Notes: a model not told the origin generated them from the letters alone. DNA of 64,000 nucleotides from CAYFPS01 sp964345075 (GCA_964345075.1 CAYFPS010000008.1:62001-126000); one strand, 5' to 3'; positions 1 to 8,348 are shown, numbered from the stretch's first letter. Program-made: numbers and translations.

Positions 1-92
1 TCGGTTTGACCACCCAGACCCAGTACTTGCTGGCCGGCACCAACTGGCCCAGTCCCAGTCTGCTGCGCGTGACCAGCGTGAATAGTCAGTAG
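1..92 (+). CDS. 3' end of an unidentified protein gene, cut by the window edge
   Basis: Codons in register from position 3 read as a protein end (GLTTQTQYLLAG, then TNWPSPSLLRVTSVNSQ) closed by a TAG stop at 90-92. Only about 29 residues are visible, so no family can be assigned. What supports it as a real gene end is that the same stretch, with three base differences over 93 bp, is present again at 955-1047 with the same reading frame and the same stop. It could instead be part of a repeat that only looks like coding sequence. Confidence 0.4.
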   Translation, partial: GLTTQTQYLLAGTNWPSPSLLRVTSVNSQ

Positions 93-486
93 CTGCGGCC
101 AGTTGCCAGCAGGCCAGGGGCCAGTTTCCAGCCTTAGGCAACCAACCATACTCTCTGACTGGCAACTGGTATCTGGCACTGGAAGCTTCTTCAGGCTAAC
201 GCCTGAGCTCTGACTGGCAACTGGAAACTTCTTCAGGCTAGCGCCTGACGCCTGACGCCTGCATCTCTGGCTGGAACCTGGCCACTGGTAACTGGAATCT
301 TCTTCTGACTGGCTACAGGCTACTGAAACCTGTTCCACTGGCCTGACATGTGTGGGTGGCTTGACACTTTTACAAAGCTACGTCCGACACCACGTCCGAC
401 ATCATGTCCGACAAGTACCTGCAGCCAGCGGCCAGCAAGCCAGCATGCCAGTTACCAGTAAGCCAGGAACAAGCTTCCAGCCGTCA

Positions 487-504
487 CCCCCGCGTAGGCG
501 GGGG
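487..504. repeat. REP-like 18-nt hairpin (7-bp stem, loop GTAG)
   Basis: CCCCCGC-GTAG-GCGGGGG, a perfect 7-bp stem with a 4-nt loop. One of six hairpins of identical geometry in the window (also at 1196, 9388, 9757, 63403 and 63645). Confidence 0.7.
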
Positions 505-747
505 CAGCATGCCAGTTACCAGCGATACCCTCTGGCTGGCTACTGGCCACTGGCTACTGGAAACTTCTTCAGGCTAAGGCCTGACGCCTAACGCCTAACG
601 CCTGACGCCAAACACCTAACGCCTGAGCTCTGACTGGCACTTGGCCACTGGCTACTAGAAACTTCTTCAGCCTAACGCCTGACGTCCCTCTGGGATAGGT
701 GCCTGTGCTCAGCTTGCAGCCTCCTCGCGTCCACTGCCGTGGGGGCC

Positions 748-776
748 TTCTTTCTTTGCTGCCTGCAAAGAAAGAA
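748..776. repeat. Perfect 12-bp inverted repeat (TTCTTTCTTTGC arms)
   Basis: Arms TTCTTTCTTTGC and GCAAAGAAAGAA are perfectly complementary around the 5-nt loop TGCCT. It lies in the spacer between the two copies of the duplicated gene end. It has no T-tract, so it is not a convincing terminator; its role is unknown. Confidence 0.6.
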
Positions 777-882
777 GCAAAGAAAGCAGCTCTCAGATTG
801 CCGCGCATAACTTGCGTGCTGCTTCGCCGCACGCTTCGAACAGATGCGCGAGCCATGTCTGCTTTACTGCCTGCGTTTTATT

Positions 883-903
883 GATGCCGCAAGCGGCATC
901 TTT
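883..903 (+). terminator. Short hairpin GATGCCGC-AA-GCGGCATC followed by TTT
   Basis: An 8-bp perfect inverted repeat (or a 7-bp stem with loop CAAG) followed by only three T residues. It could be a weak terminator or simply another palindromic spacer element; no gene clearly ends just before it. Confidence 0.3.
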
Positions 904-932
904 GATGAATTAGCAGGCCAGTTGCCAGCAAT

Positions 933-1046
933 GTGAACGGACCCTGGCTGAATCTCGGTCTGACCAGCCAGACCCCGTACTTGCTGGCCGGCACCAACTG
1001 GCCCAGTCCCAGTCTGCTGCGCGTGACCAGCGTGAATAGTCAGTAG
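933..1046 (+). pseudogene. Second copy of the 3' end of the gene at position 1
   Basis: Reads from GTG as VNGPWLNLGLTSQTPYLLAG and continues to the same TNWPSPSLLRVTSVNSQ ending and TAG stop (1044-1046) as the partial gene at 1-92. Positions 955-1047 match 1-93 with three substitutions. There is no upstream open frame long enough to be a full gene, so this is a detached duplicate of a gene end that travelled with its spacer repeats. Whether it is expressed cannot be judged. Confidence 0.45.
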
Positions 1047-1195
1047 CCAGTCAGAGAGTCGTCAGGCGTCAGGCATCAGCAGTCAGTTGCCAGCAAGCCA
1101 GTAGCCAGTAAGACTGTAGTCCAGCGATGCCCTCTGGCTGGTAACTGGTATCTGGCCACTGGCATCTTCTTCAGGCTAACGACTAACGCCTGTCA

Positions 1196-1213
1196 TCCCC
1201 GCGAAAGCGGGGA
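1196..1213. repeat. REP-like 18-nt hairpin (loop GAAA)
   Basis: TCCCCGC-GAAA-GCGGGGA, a perfect 7-bp stem with a GNRA-type tetraloop, about 75 bp upstream of the histidine kinase gene. The rest of 1047-1287 is CCAGTTGCCAG-like repeat. Confidence 0.7.
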
Positions 1214-1287
1214 CCCCTAACGCCTGCCGCCCCATTTCTTCCACTTTCCGAGTGGACTCTCCTGTACTGGGCTGTTAACTTGGTAAC

Positions 1288-2685
1288 ATGACTCAAAATG
1301 GCGCCCGTCTGTCCCAGGGACATTTCCGCACACCGCTGGAAAGCGCAACACTCGCGCGCTTCGGCTGGCTGATCGGCATGCGCTGGTTTTTCGTCCTGGC
1401 TATCCTGCTTGGGGCCATTGTCGGCCAGCGTTTGCTTCCGGAATTGCCGCTTTACGCCATCTGGACCTGCGCCGGGCTGATGGCTGCCTACAACCTGCTC
1501 TTGCAGCTGCTGCGCCGCCGCCTGCCCGGCCTTAAAGAAGAGCAGTCCGGCCCACTGGTCGAGATCCTGATTCAGTTGCAGATCATGGCGGACTGGCTGA
1601 TCCTGTTGGCCCTGATCCACTTTACGGGCGGCGTGGAGAGTCCACTCCTTCACTTTTACATCTTCCATGTGGCCCTTTCAGCCATCTTCCTTAAGCCCCG
1701 CTTTACCGTCCTGGGGCTGGCCTTTATTCTGCTGTTGATGGGCCTGCTCTTCTGGCTGGAGGCAAGCGGATACCTGCCGCGCATTGTCCTTGCCGGACTG
1801 ACGGTCGAGCGCAACCAACTGGAAGCCTTGCCGATCATCAATTTCTGCCTTTGGTATTACAGCACGCTGATCATCATGGCCCTGCTGCTGGGCTCCGTGA
1901 TGCGCGGTTTGCGCCGCAGGGAGCTGGAGGCCCTGCGCATGCGGCTCAGGCTGGAAGCGGCCATGACAGAAGGCGCACGCATTGGAGAAGAGCGCATTCG
2001 CCTGATGCATACCATGGGTCACGAACTGCGCAGTCCGATTGCAGCTGTCCTGTCCATGCTGGGAGCTATTCGGGCCGCCGTGACACAGCCACTACCCGAA
2101 CAGGTGACGCGCCTGCACCAGCGCATGGAAGTCCGCCTGCGTGAGTTGTCCGGTCTGATCACAGAGCTGCTGGAGCTGGCCGAACAGCGAAGCGGAAGCC
2201 GTCAGGGCGAAGTCCGGCACATCAACCTTTGCGGGCTACTGGCCGAGCTGGTCGAGCAGCACGAAGCACAGGCCCGGGAGGCGGGTGTTGAGCTGGCCCG
2301 TCAATGCGACAGCCACGAGGAGTACTGGATCCCGGCCCGGGCCGATGAACTGCGCCGTATTTTCGAGAACCTGATCAGCAATGCCATCAAATACAGTCGT
2401 TCTGGCGGCCATGTGCACATTTCCAGTAAGCGCGTGGCAGGCGAGTTGCACGTTGATGTACGCGATGAAGGCATCGGCATTTCGGCCGAACAGCAAGCGC
2501 GGCTTTTCCAGGAATTCTACCGCACCCCTCAAAGCCGCAAACACACTACCCAGGGCACGGGCCTGGGGCTGGCCATCACCCATTCCATGATTCTGGCCGC
2601 TGGCGGGCGAATCGAGGTTGAAAGCGAGCTCGAAAAGGGCAGCCTGTTTCGTGTGATTTTGCCGCTTGCCGGGAAATCAGAGTAA
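1288..2685 (+). CDS. Membrane-bound sensor histidine kinase
   Basis: A 465-residue orphan kinase. The first roughly 200 residues contain several hydrophobic helices with almost no periplasmic sensor domain, so the signal is probably sensed in or at the membrane. A HisKA dimerisation segment follows, with the H-box MGHELRSP (predicted phosphoacceptor His245), and then a HATPase_c domain with recognisable N box (FENLISNAIKYS), G1 box (VRDEGIGIS) and G2 box (GTGLGLAITHSM). No response regulator gene is adjacent, so the partner is unknown. The start is the ATG at 1288, which lies after the spacer repeats. The family assignment is firm; the input signal is not known. Confidence 0.9.
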   Translation: MTQNGARLSQGHFRTPLESATLARFGWLIGMRWFFVLAILLGAIVGQRLLPELPLYAIWTCAGLMAAYNLLLQLLRRRLPGLKEEQSGPLVEILIQLQIMADWLILLALIHFTGGVESPLLHFYIFHVALSAIFLKPRFTVLGLAFILLLMGLLFWLEASGYLPRIVLAGLTVERNQLEALPIINFCLWYYSTLIIMALLLGSVMRGLRRRELEALRMRLRLEAAMTEGARIGEERIRLMHTMGHELRSPIAAVLSMLGAIRAAVTQPLPEQVTRLHQRMEVRLRELSGLITELLELAEQRSGSRQGEVRHINLCGLLAELVEQHEAQAREAGVELARQCDSHEEYWIPARADELRRIFENLISNAIKYSRSGGHVHISSKRVAGELHVDVRDEGIGISAEQQARLFQEFYRTPQSRKHTTQGTGLGLAITHSMILAAGGRIEVESELEKGSLFRVILPLAGKSE

Positions 2686-2873
2686 TGTCCATCAATCCGA
2701 TTCATGACAATTAAAATAATGAACAGTCTTCCTAGTTGTACTTCCTGAATATGAATGGAACAGCTTTAAATATTTAGAAATTAATTACTTGCATAAGTGT
2801 CAGATGTGTCGTACTCTTGCCCTCGATCACCGGGGTGGTGCCCGGTATCTTCACAATCGAGAACGGGGAAATC
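2686..2873 (+). promoter_or_regulatory. AT-rich leader before the secreted protein gene
   Basis: About 190 bp between the kinase stop and the ATG at 2874. The 2700-2800 part is clearly more AT-rich than the surroundings and probably carries the promoter, but no box matches a consensus well enough to call. I see no gene or terminator in it. Confidence 0.3.
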
Positions 2874-3722
2874 ATGAAAAATCGAGTGCTCGCTTGCGCG
2901 TCCGCGCTGGTCTTGTTTGCTGGTCAGCTTTGTGCCCTTGAGCCTGGCTATGGAAACAACATCCTGGTCGACGGACAGATTACGGACTGGGATCTGCAGA
3001 ATACGCCCCATGCCAACATGTTCAATGCCGGCAGGCCGAACGAGAACTGGCCGGGCTTTGCCATTCTTTCCACCCTTTACCTGAGCTACGACTGTGACAC
3101 GCAGACTCTTTACGGTCTGGTGCTGGATGTCGTGGAAGACGGCGAGCCGGTGGATGCAGTGCCCGAGAATGCCTGGCTGAAGATTTATGGTCAGGGCTGG
3201 GCCAACGACAAACTGATTGATGGTAATCTGACCGGTAACACGGGCAATCTGGATTTTGACTGGGTTTGCGATCAGGGCATCATGGTGATCGGTTTTGAAT
3301 TCCAGGCCAGCCTCGCTCCCGGATTTTACGGGGAGATTGAAGCCCATATCAATGTGAATGGCGCTACTTCTTCGACTGGTCGCTACAATCAGGGCTACGC
3401 CATTCCGCTGGAGATCAACTGCGATCCGGGCGAAGTGGATGCCACCGATCTGCTGCCTGCAAGCCGCAAGCTGCTGCCCAATGCGCCCAATCCCTTCAAC
3501 CCGACGACCACCATCGCCTGGCAGCTGAATGAGACATCCCGCATCCGCGTTTCCGTGATGGATCTGCGCGGCCACGAAGTTGCCGTTCTGGTAGATGGGC
3601 TGGAAGAAGCCGGTGAAGGACGCGTGACCTTTGATGCTGCCGGACTGGCCAGCGGTTTGTATTACAGCCGTCTGGAATCGGAGAACCACGTGGAAGTTCG
3701 CCCGATGCTGCTGGTGAAGTAA
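2874..3722 (+). CDS. Secreted protein with type IX-like C-terminal sorting domain
   Basis: I use the ATG at 2874, preceded by a purine-rich GAACGGGGAA stretch, because it begins a clear signal peptide (MKNRVLACASALVLFAGQLCA). The mature 260-odd residues are rich in Asp, Gly and Asn, and the middle has no recognised catalytic motif. The last 80 residues form a FlgD-like or type IX sorting domain: NAPNPFNPTTTIAWQL, then VSVMDLRGHEVAVL, and an ending in PMLLVK. By family knowledge such domains direct export and anchoring at the outer surface in FCB bacteria. Substrate or partner unknown. A strong terminator follows. Confidence 0.8.
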   Translation: MKNRVLACASALVLFAGQLCALEPGYGNNILVDGQITDWDLQNTPHANMFNAGRPNENWPGFAILSTLYLSYDCDTQTLYGLVLDVVEDGEPVDAVPENAWLKIYGQGWANDKLIDGNLTGNTGNLDFDWVCDQGIMVIGFEFQASLAPGFYGEIEAHINVNGATSSTGRYNQGYAIPLEINCDPGEVDATDLLPASRKLLPNAPNPFNPTTTIAWQLNETSRIRVSVMDLRGHEVAVLVDGLEEAGEGRVTFDAAGLASGLYYSRLESENHVEVRPMLLVK

Positions 3723-3743
3723 TTCGCAGACCAGGAAAACAAT

Positions 3744-3779
3744 GGCCCCTTTTCCGGCTGGAGAAGGGGCCTTTTCTTT
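3744..3779 (+). terminator. Rho-independent terminator, probably bidirectional
   Basis: A 12-bp stem (GGCCCCTTTTCC with GGAGAAGGGGCC, one wobble) with loop GGCT and the T-rich tail TTTTCTTT. It lies between two convergent genes (stops at 3722 and 3793) and could end both transcripts. Confidence 0.8.
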
Positions 3780-3792
3780 GTTGTGATACAAC

Positions 3793-5052
3793 TCAGAATT
3801 CGTCGTCAACGGTACCTGTCAGAATGTAGCTGCCAAGGGGAAGATCGATGGAAGGCAGGCTTAAGCCATAAGCTTCACTGCCCGGAAGACTTTCAGCCTC
3901 GAGCATTTCCAGCGGAATCTTTCCCACAAAATACTCGCTACGAATCAGCGGATTGGCCAGGAAGTCCTGCAGGTTATCGCCAGCCAGACTGACCGGAAGT
4001 GCGTAAAGGCGAACATTGCGTGGTTTGATAGGGCCGGTACCTGTATCACGCAGAGTTAGTTCTGCACTCAGGAACACGCGGAGTGAATCAGATCCTGCGC
4101 TCTCAAAGGGCTCACTGTCGTCCACGTGTATCACGATATCGACGGGTTCAACAGATTCCATGAGCGCTGCGGGCGCAGGGTCCGTGATAATGCCTGCGGG
4201 CAGGTTTTCCAGCAGCTGATCATTGGCGATGGAACTGCTGTCAAACCAGCAGTGGTTGACGGATATATCCATCAGGCTTGAATCACTGCTTGCAGCCAGG
4301 CAAAAGCTCTCCACCTCGTAGAAGCTGGACGAATCAATGGCCACGGTAACGGAATCGCTCAAATCCAGCATGGTGCGGCAGGACTGGAAGAGGCAGTTGC
4401 TCAGGTTCAGGCTGCCCGTTCCACTAATGGAAATTCCGGTATTCAGTGACACAAACTCACAGTTGGCAAAGCTAAGCACGCCATTATTGATGCGCACGCC
4501 TGTATCACCAAGTGCAAAGCGGCAATGGGAGAACTCACCGATATTCGTCAGATCTCTGGAAAGTACACCCTCACTTCCACAACTGAACCAGGTATCATAT
4601 GCGTAGAGTCCGGAGCGAGGTGTCATGGTGTAGCGACCATCAAAATCAACCCCAAGTGTATCACCATAGAGCCAGCTATTTTCGAAAACAAGGTTGATGC
4701 GTGCATAAGTGATCGGCAGGTGATAGAAGCCTTTGCTTTCACCGGGGGCCGCTTGAAGCAGGGCGCAGTTACGGAAAACAAGAGTCCCACTACCATTGTT
4801 CATGGAGTCAACATTCATGATCTGCGGAAAGAAGCTTCCATTGTCAAGCGGGAACTGTGTCTCCTTGTCGAAGTTTCCCTGCAGAATCAGTGTGCCACCA
4901 TTAAAGATGACCGCAAGGGAGTCAGAGTCTGGTGTTACAATTAGTGTATCATTTAGACCCAGCGGTACGACTTCGTAAAACTGTGCCTGCACTGCAGACT
5001 GCAATAGCAAATAGGCGAGGCCTGTCAGGAGTGTCTTGTAGATCGTCTTCAT
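3793..5052 (-). CDS. Secreted beta-helix-like protein, unknown function
   Basis: A 419-residue protein with a signal peptide (MKTIYKTLLTGLAYLLLQSA, cleavage near VQA-Q). Residues about 100-270 contain repeated short strands with periodic Asn, Cys and Phe (FRNCALL, FENSWLYG, FANCEFVS, LSNCLFQS), the pattern of a right-handed parallel beta-helix. There is no sorting domain at the C terminus, unlike the other large secreted proteins here. Its ATG overlaps the stop of the sigma-54 activator gene (ATGA), so it is translated from the same transcript and is likely part of the response that activator controls. Exact function unknown. Confidence 0.7.
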   Translation of the reverse strand: MKTIYKTLLTGLAYLLLQSAVQAQFYEVVPLGLNDTLIVTPDSDSLAVIFNGGTLILQGNFDKETQFPLDNGSFFPQIMNVDSMNNGSGTLVFRNCALLQAAPGESKGFYHLPITYARINLVFENSWLYGDTLGVDFDGRYTMTPRSGLYAYDTWFSCGSEGVLSRDLTNIGEFSHCRFALGDTGVRINNGVLSFANCEFVSLNTGISISGTGSLNLSNCLFQSCRTMLDLSDSVTVAIDSSSFYEVESFCLAASSDSSLMDISVNHCWFDSSSIANDQLLENLPAGIITDPAPAALMESVEPVDIVIHVDDSEPFESAGSDSLRVFLSAELTLRDTGTGPIKPRNVRLYALPVSLAGDNLQDFLANPLIRSEYFVGKIPLEMLEAESLPGSEAYGLSLPSIDLPLGSYILTGTVDDEF

Positions 5053-7007
5053 GATTCCTGTCCTTTTTCTTTGGCCAGCATGCGCTGAATGCCCGTGGGG
5101 CTTTCGCCCAGAAGGCGCGCGGCCGCCCGTATGTTACCCTTGCACAGATCAAGCGCCTTGCGCCGTAAACCCTCTTCAAAGGCGCGTCGCTCATCCGTGA
5201 TACAAAATCCATCGTCGAAGCGTGATACATCCGCCATGCGCTCGCCCATTCCCGATGTGGCGGCGGCCAGCTGCTCGACATTAAGGCGAATGCCATCACT
5301 GCTTTTCTCCGGCTGGCTGCGCGCGCGGGCCAGGCGCAGCTCTTCTTCAAAGGCTGGAAGAATGAAGTCGCTGCTGGAAATGGTGCAGGCCCGCTGAATC
5401 AGAAAGCGCAGTTCGCGAATGTTGCCCGGATAGCTGTAGCTGGCCAGCACGGCTGCGGGATTTGGCCCCAGCGTGCGCGTGGAGCCGCTTTCCATGTTGA
5501 AGCGGTGAACAAACCAGGCCGCCAGATAGACCAGATCGTCCGCACGCTCTCTAAGTGGCGGAATTTCCACGCGAAAGCCGGCCAGACGATTGGTCAGCTC
5601 AATCCGCATCTGGCTCTGGTCCAGGGTGTCCAGATTGGTGGCGGCAATGATGCGCACGGTCGCGCGCCGTTCCACGTGTTCGCCCACGCGGTAGTAACTG
5701 CCATCGTCCAGAAAGCGAAAGAGCAGGGGCTGAATGTCCAGCGGCAGATCGCCCACTTCATCCAGGAAGAGCACGCCACCGTCGGCCTCCTTGACCAGCC
5801 CGCCGCTGTCGGCGTTGGCTCCGGTAAAGGCGCCGCGCACATGGCCAAAGAGATGGCTGCCCATCAGGTTCGGCGGAATGGCCCGGCAATTGACGGCCAC
5901 AAAGGGCGCGCCCGGCTCAACAAAACTGCGCGCGGCCAGCTCCTTGCCCGTGCCCGTTTCGCCCGTGATCAGCACCGGCAGCGTGCTTTTGCGAATGCGC
6001 CGCAGGTGGTTCTTCATTTGTAACACGGCTTCGGAGACACCGATGATGCCGAACTCCATCAATTGCTGGAAGTCCAGCTGCTCGAGGCTGCCCGTGCGCA
6101 GGTGCTCGTCCATGCCGGCCAGCAGTTCGCGGTTGCCGATGCGTCCGGTCTGGCTGTAGAGCTGCCAGGCCTTTTCCAGCCAGCGCTCGGCCTGCTCGTG
6201 CTTGTCAAGCGCCCTGCAGGAGATGGCCGCCGTTGCATAAAGATCCACCGCGTGTTCGTCATCCTTAAGCGCCGACTCCAGCTGCTTGAAACGGCTGATC
6301 AGTCGCTTGTGCTCGCCTGCCCGGGCCAGTACCAGCAGCTCGTAAATCTCGCAGCGACGCCTTTGTGAAGGACTGAGTCCGGCACGATCAATGCCGGCCA
6401 GAAGCTTCAGGCAGCCCTCGTTGTCGTCAGTGGAGAAGGCCAGCGAAATCGCCTCAATCTGCTGCACCAGCCCGCCTTCATCGGGTCCCAGAATCCCCAG
6501 ACTCTTGCGCCGGCAGTGATTGGCCTGCTGATTGTCGCTGCCCTCGTGGATCCGGGCCAGTTCGCGCCAGGCCGCGGAAAGCAGCGGACGATTTTCATTT
6601 GGCGCACCCGCGATCACGGTTTCCAGATGGCGAATGGCCAGTTCTCGATTGCCCATGCGCCTGGCACAGAGGGCCATGTTGAACTGCAGGTTGAGCGGAT
6701 CGCGACTGAAGGCGTGGCGCTGGCTCCAGATATGGAAGAAGTGGCTGTGCGCTTCCTCGTTGGCGCCGGTCTTCAGGAGGCTGTTGGCCAGATAAAGGCG
6801 CAGGAGCAGGGCCGTTTCCGGCTTGCGACAGGCCTTCAGCTCCTGCCTGAAGCTCTCGATGGCGCGTGGATAGTTCTGGCTGCGGTAATGGTGAAGGCCC
6901 TCGCTCTCAGCGAGGACCTTGTCCAATTCAGGCATGCTTGGGGACTCCCGGCTTTCGAAGTCCAAAAGTAAGCCATTCAGCAGATCAGATGCAAGCAGTG
7001 CATTCAT
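5049..7007 (-). CDS. Sigma-54-dependent transcriptional activator with TPR-like N terminus
   Basis: A 652-residue enhancer-binding protein. Residues about 30-300 are helical tetratricopeptide-like repeats, an unusual sensory region in place of a receiver or GAF domain. The AAA+ core follows with Walker A GETGTGKE, the sigma-54 contact loop GAFTGA, Walker B GGVLFLDEVGDL and arginine-finger region. A Fis-type helix-turn-helix closes the protein (KGNIRAAARLLGESPTGIQRML). All residues needed for open-complex formation with sigma-54 RNA polymerase are visible. Its start overlaps the stop of the small secreted protein gene upstream (ATGA), and that gene has a consensus sigma-54 promoter, so autoregulation is likely. 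The TPR region suggests control by protein or peptide contact rather than phosphorylation; this is inference. Confidence 0.9.
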   Translation of the reverse strand: MNALLASDLLNGLLLDFESRESPSMPELDKVLAESEGLHHYRSQNYPRAIESFRQELKACRKPETALLLRLYLANSLLKTGANEEAHSHFFHIWSQRHAFSRDPLNLQFNMALCARRMGNRELAIRHLETVIAGAPNENRPLLSAAWRELARIHEGSDNQQANHCRRKSLGILGPDEGGLVQQIEAISLAFSTDDNEGCLKLLAGIDRAGLSPSQRRRCEIYELLVLARAGEHKRLISRFKQLESALKDDEHAVDLYATAAISCRALDKHEQAERWLEKAWQLYSQTGRIGNRELLAGMDEHLRTGSLEQLDFQQLMEFGIIGVSEAVLQMKNHLRRIRKSTLPVLITGETGTGKELAARSFVEPGAPFVAVNCRAIPPNLMGSHLFGHVRGAFTGANADSGGLVKEADGGVLFLDEVGDLPLDIQPLLFRFLDDGSYYRVGEHVERRATVRIIAATNLDTLDQSQMRIELTNRLAGFRVEIPPLRERADDLVYLAAWFVHRFNMESGSTRTLGPNPAAVLASYSYPGNIRELRFLIQRACTISSSDFILPAFEEELRLARARSQPEKSSDGIRLNVEQLAAATSGMGERMADVSRFDDGFCITDERRAFEEGLRRKALDLCKGNIRAAARLLGESPTGIQRMLAKEKGQES

Positions 7008-7420
7008 TTGGCAGCAAGTATGCTTGCAGTGGCGTCGGCTTCCGCTTCGCCGATGGCCAGCAGGATTTCATTTGGGTAGTCCAGTTCAATCGACCGGATT
7101 TGACCTTCCCGTGTTCCGTCCAGAAAGCGCACGGAAAAGCTCTTGCCGCGACCAAAGGGAATCTGGCAGCGCGAGGCCTGCACTGTGCGGCTGGTGATCA
7201 GCGGCCCCTCGCCCGTCAGAAAATCCCAGAGCGAGCTGCGGCCCATCACCTGCCAGGCGCTGCCGTCGCCGCGTTCCCAGCTGATGACGGCATAGGTGCC
7301 TTGCTTGCTGCCGTCGCTGTAGTAATCGACCATCAAGTCATTCACGTAGCTGCTGATGGCGCTGACAAGCAGCAAAACCAGTGCGGCGGCGAGGCTCAGG
7401 AGGAGTGTGTGGCGTTTCAT
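7004..7420 (-). CDS. Small membrane-anchored or secreted protein, paralogue of 7781-8164
   Basis: I start at ATG 7420 (MKRHTLLLSLAAALVLLLVS), which gives 138 residues with an N-terminal signal or anchor segment. The core VDYYSDGSKQGTYAVISWE aligns with VHYISDGTVEGTFAMISWD of the gene at 7781-8164, and both have an acidic-aromatic pattern ending in a charged strand (FLDGTREGQIRSIELDYPNE versus WADGTNEGDRYRIRVEFPE). No known family recognised. A consensus sigma-54 promoter lies 48-62 bp upstream of the start. It is the first gene of an operon with the activator and the beta-helix-like protein. Confidence 0.75.
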   Translation of the reverse strand: MKRHTLLLSLAAALVLLLVSAISSYVNDLMVDYYSDGSKQGTYAVISWERGDGSAWQVMGRSSLWDFLTGEGPLITSRTVQASRCQIPFGRGKSFSVRFLDGTREGQIRSIELDYPNEILLAIGEAEADATASILAAK

Positions 7421-7467
7421 CTTCGATCCTTTCATCAACCCTGTGTGTGATTCTGAAAGGGAATAAG

Positions 7468-7482
7468 GCAAGGCCCGTGCCA
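7468..7482 (-). promoter_or_regulatory. Sigma-54 (-24/-12) promoter for the activator operon
   Basis: On the minus strand TGGCACGGGCCTTGC, a full match to the consensus TGGCAC-N5-TTGC with correct GG-to-GC spacing. Transcription would start about 12 bp downstream of the GC, in front of the ATG at 7420. The same 15 bases occur in front of the paralogous gene (8227-8241). Confidence 0.88.
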
Positions 7483-7565
7483 GTTTCTCAGCTGAATGGA
7501 AGCTTATGATAATCAATTGGATAGCACCTTGGACTGTGTGGAATTGAATGCGGCTGATTTCATTT

Positions 7566-7586
7566 GATTGCATTCACTCGATTGCA
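7566..7586. promoter_or_regulatory. Candidate enhancer: two TGCAATC sites 7 bp apart
   Basis: GATTGCA-N7-GATTGCA on the plus strand (TGCAATC repeats on the minus strand), 84 bp upstream of the sigma-54 promoter at 7482. The same arrangement lies 87 bp upstream of the second promoter, in the opposite orientation. Distance and duplication fit a binding site for the neighbouring enhancer-binding protein; binding itself is inferred. Confidence 0.6.
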
Positions 7587-7780
7587 TGGATTTCATTTGA
7601 ATTCGAAGCCTCAAGAAATACTGGACAGCCACAGCACACTGATTCAGAAGGAGGCCGCCAGACCCTGCACAATAGACTGCCTGCATCGGCCCTTCAGCAC
7701 CTGGCTTAGATTGCATGGCAGCAATCAGGTGAGCAGCAAAAGGGGGCCTGAGCCCCCTGATCAATGCATGGCATTGCGGC

Positions 7781-8164
7781 TTAGAGTTCCGGGAACTCCA
7801 CGCGGATGCGGTAGCGGTCGCCTTCGTTGGTGCCGTCCGCCCAGCGGATGTTGTAATTGCCATCGCCCTCCCGGAAATCAACACGGAAGTAGGAATCGGT
7901 GATCGTTTCGCATTCCGGCAGGTAGGGGAGGATTACACCGCCATCGCCGATGGGTGTAAAGGGACGCGCGACTTTGCGGCAGACTTCCCATTCCGTGCCG
8001 TCGCAGGCATCCCAGCTGATCATGGCAAAGGTTCCTTCAACCGTGCCATCGCTGATGTAATGGACTTGCGGAACGGGGTTGCAGGCGGCAAGGACGGAGC
8101 TGGCGGCAACGAGGGTCAGGGCGGCGGCGGCGGCCAATCCGGTGAGGCTCTTCTTGATCGTCAT
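7781..8164 (-). CDS. Small secreted protein, paralogue of 7004-7420
   Basis: A 127-residue protein with a classical signal peptide (MTIKKSLTGLAAAAALTLVA, cleavage near VLA-A). It has five cysteines after the signal region (ACN, ACDG, EVCR, PECE among them), which its paralogue lacks at matching positions, suggesting disulfide bonding outside the cytoplasm. It has its own sigma-54 promoter and its own upstream TGCAATC pair and is monocistronic. Together with 7004-7420 it is a likely main output of the activator at 5049-7007. Family and activity unknown. Confidence 0.75.
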   Translation of the reverse strand: MTIKKSLTGLAAAAALTLVAASSVLAACNPVPQVHYISDGTVEGTFAMISWDACDGTEWEVCRKVARPFTPIGDGGVILPYLPECETITDSYFRVDFREGDGNYNIRWADGTNEGDRYRIRVEFPEL

Positions 8165-8226
8165 GGTTCGGTCCTTTCATTTCAACCTGTGTTTGTTTGA
8201 CCTTTCCGGTCTTGTCACAGGATTAG

Positions 8227-8241
8227 GCAAGGCCCGTGCCA
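8227..8241 (-). promoter_or_regulatory. Sigma-54 (-24/-12) promoter for the second small secreted protein
   Basis: The minus strand reads TGGCACGGGCCTTGC, identical over 15 bases to the promoter at 7468-7482 although the flanking bases differ. It lies 63-77 bp upstream of the ATG at 8164. Confidence 0.88.
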
Positions 8242-8327
8242 GTTTTTGACCGAGAGTGAAGCTGTTGATGGATAAGGGGAACGACTGCCTGACATGGCAT
8301 TAATGCGGGGAGCGGCATTCAAATGAA

Positions 8328-8348
8328 TGCAATCAACTGAGTGCAATC
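8328..8348. promoter_or_regulatory. Candidate enhancer: two TGCAATC sites 7 bp apart
   Basis: TGCAATC-N7-TGCAATC on the plus strand, 87 bp upstream of the promoter at 8241. It mirrors the element at 7566-7586 with the same spacer length but inverted relative to the gene, which is acceptable for an enhancer. Confidence 0.6.

Larger units (their letters stand above)
93..932. repeat. Repeat-rich spacer of CCAGTTGCCAG-like and TAACGCCTGACGCC-like units
   Basis: No supportable gene. The stretch is built from two short word families in both orientations: CCAGT(T/A)(G/A/T)CCAG and CTGGCAACTGG variants, and runs of TAACGCC/TGACGCC (for example 575-625). The same families recur at 1050-1190, 9429-9960, 31050-31220, 58200-58390 and 63390-63760, always between genes. 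Small open frames here are products of the repeats. Confidence 0.7.

Noticed and set aside
569..884. Small open frames on both strands in the left spacer
   Set aside because: They consist of the short spacer repeats and hairpins and have no coding features.
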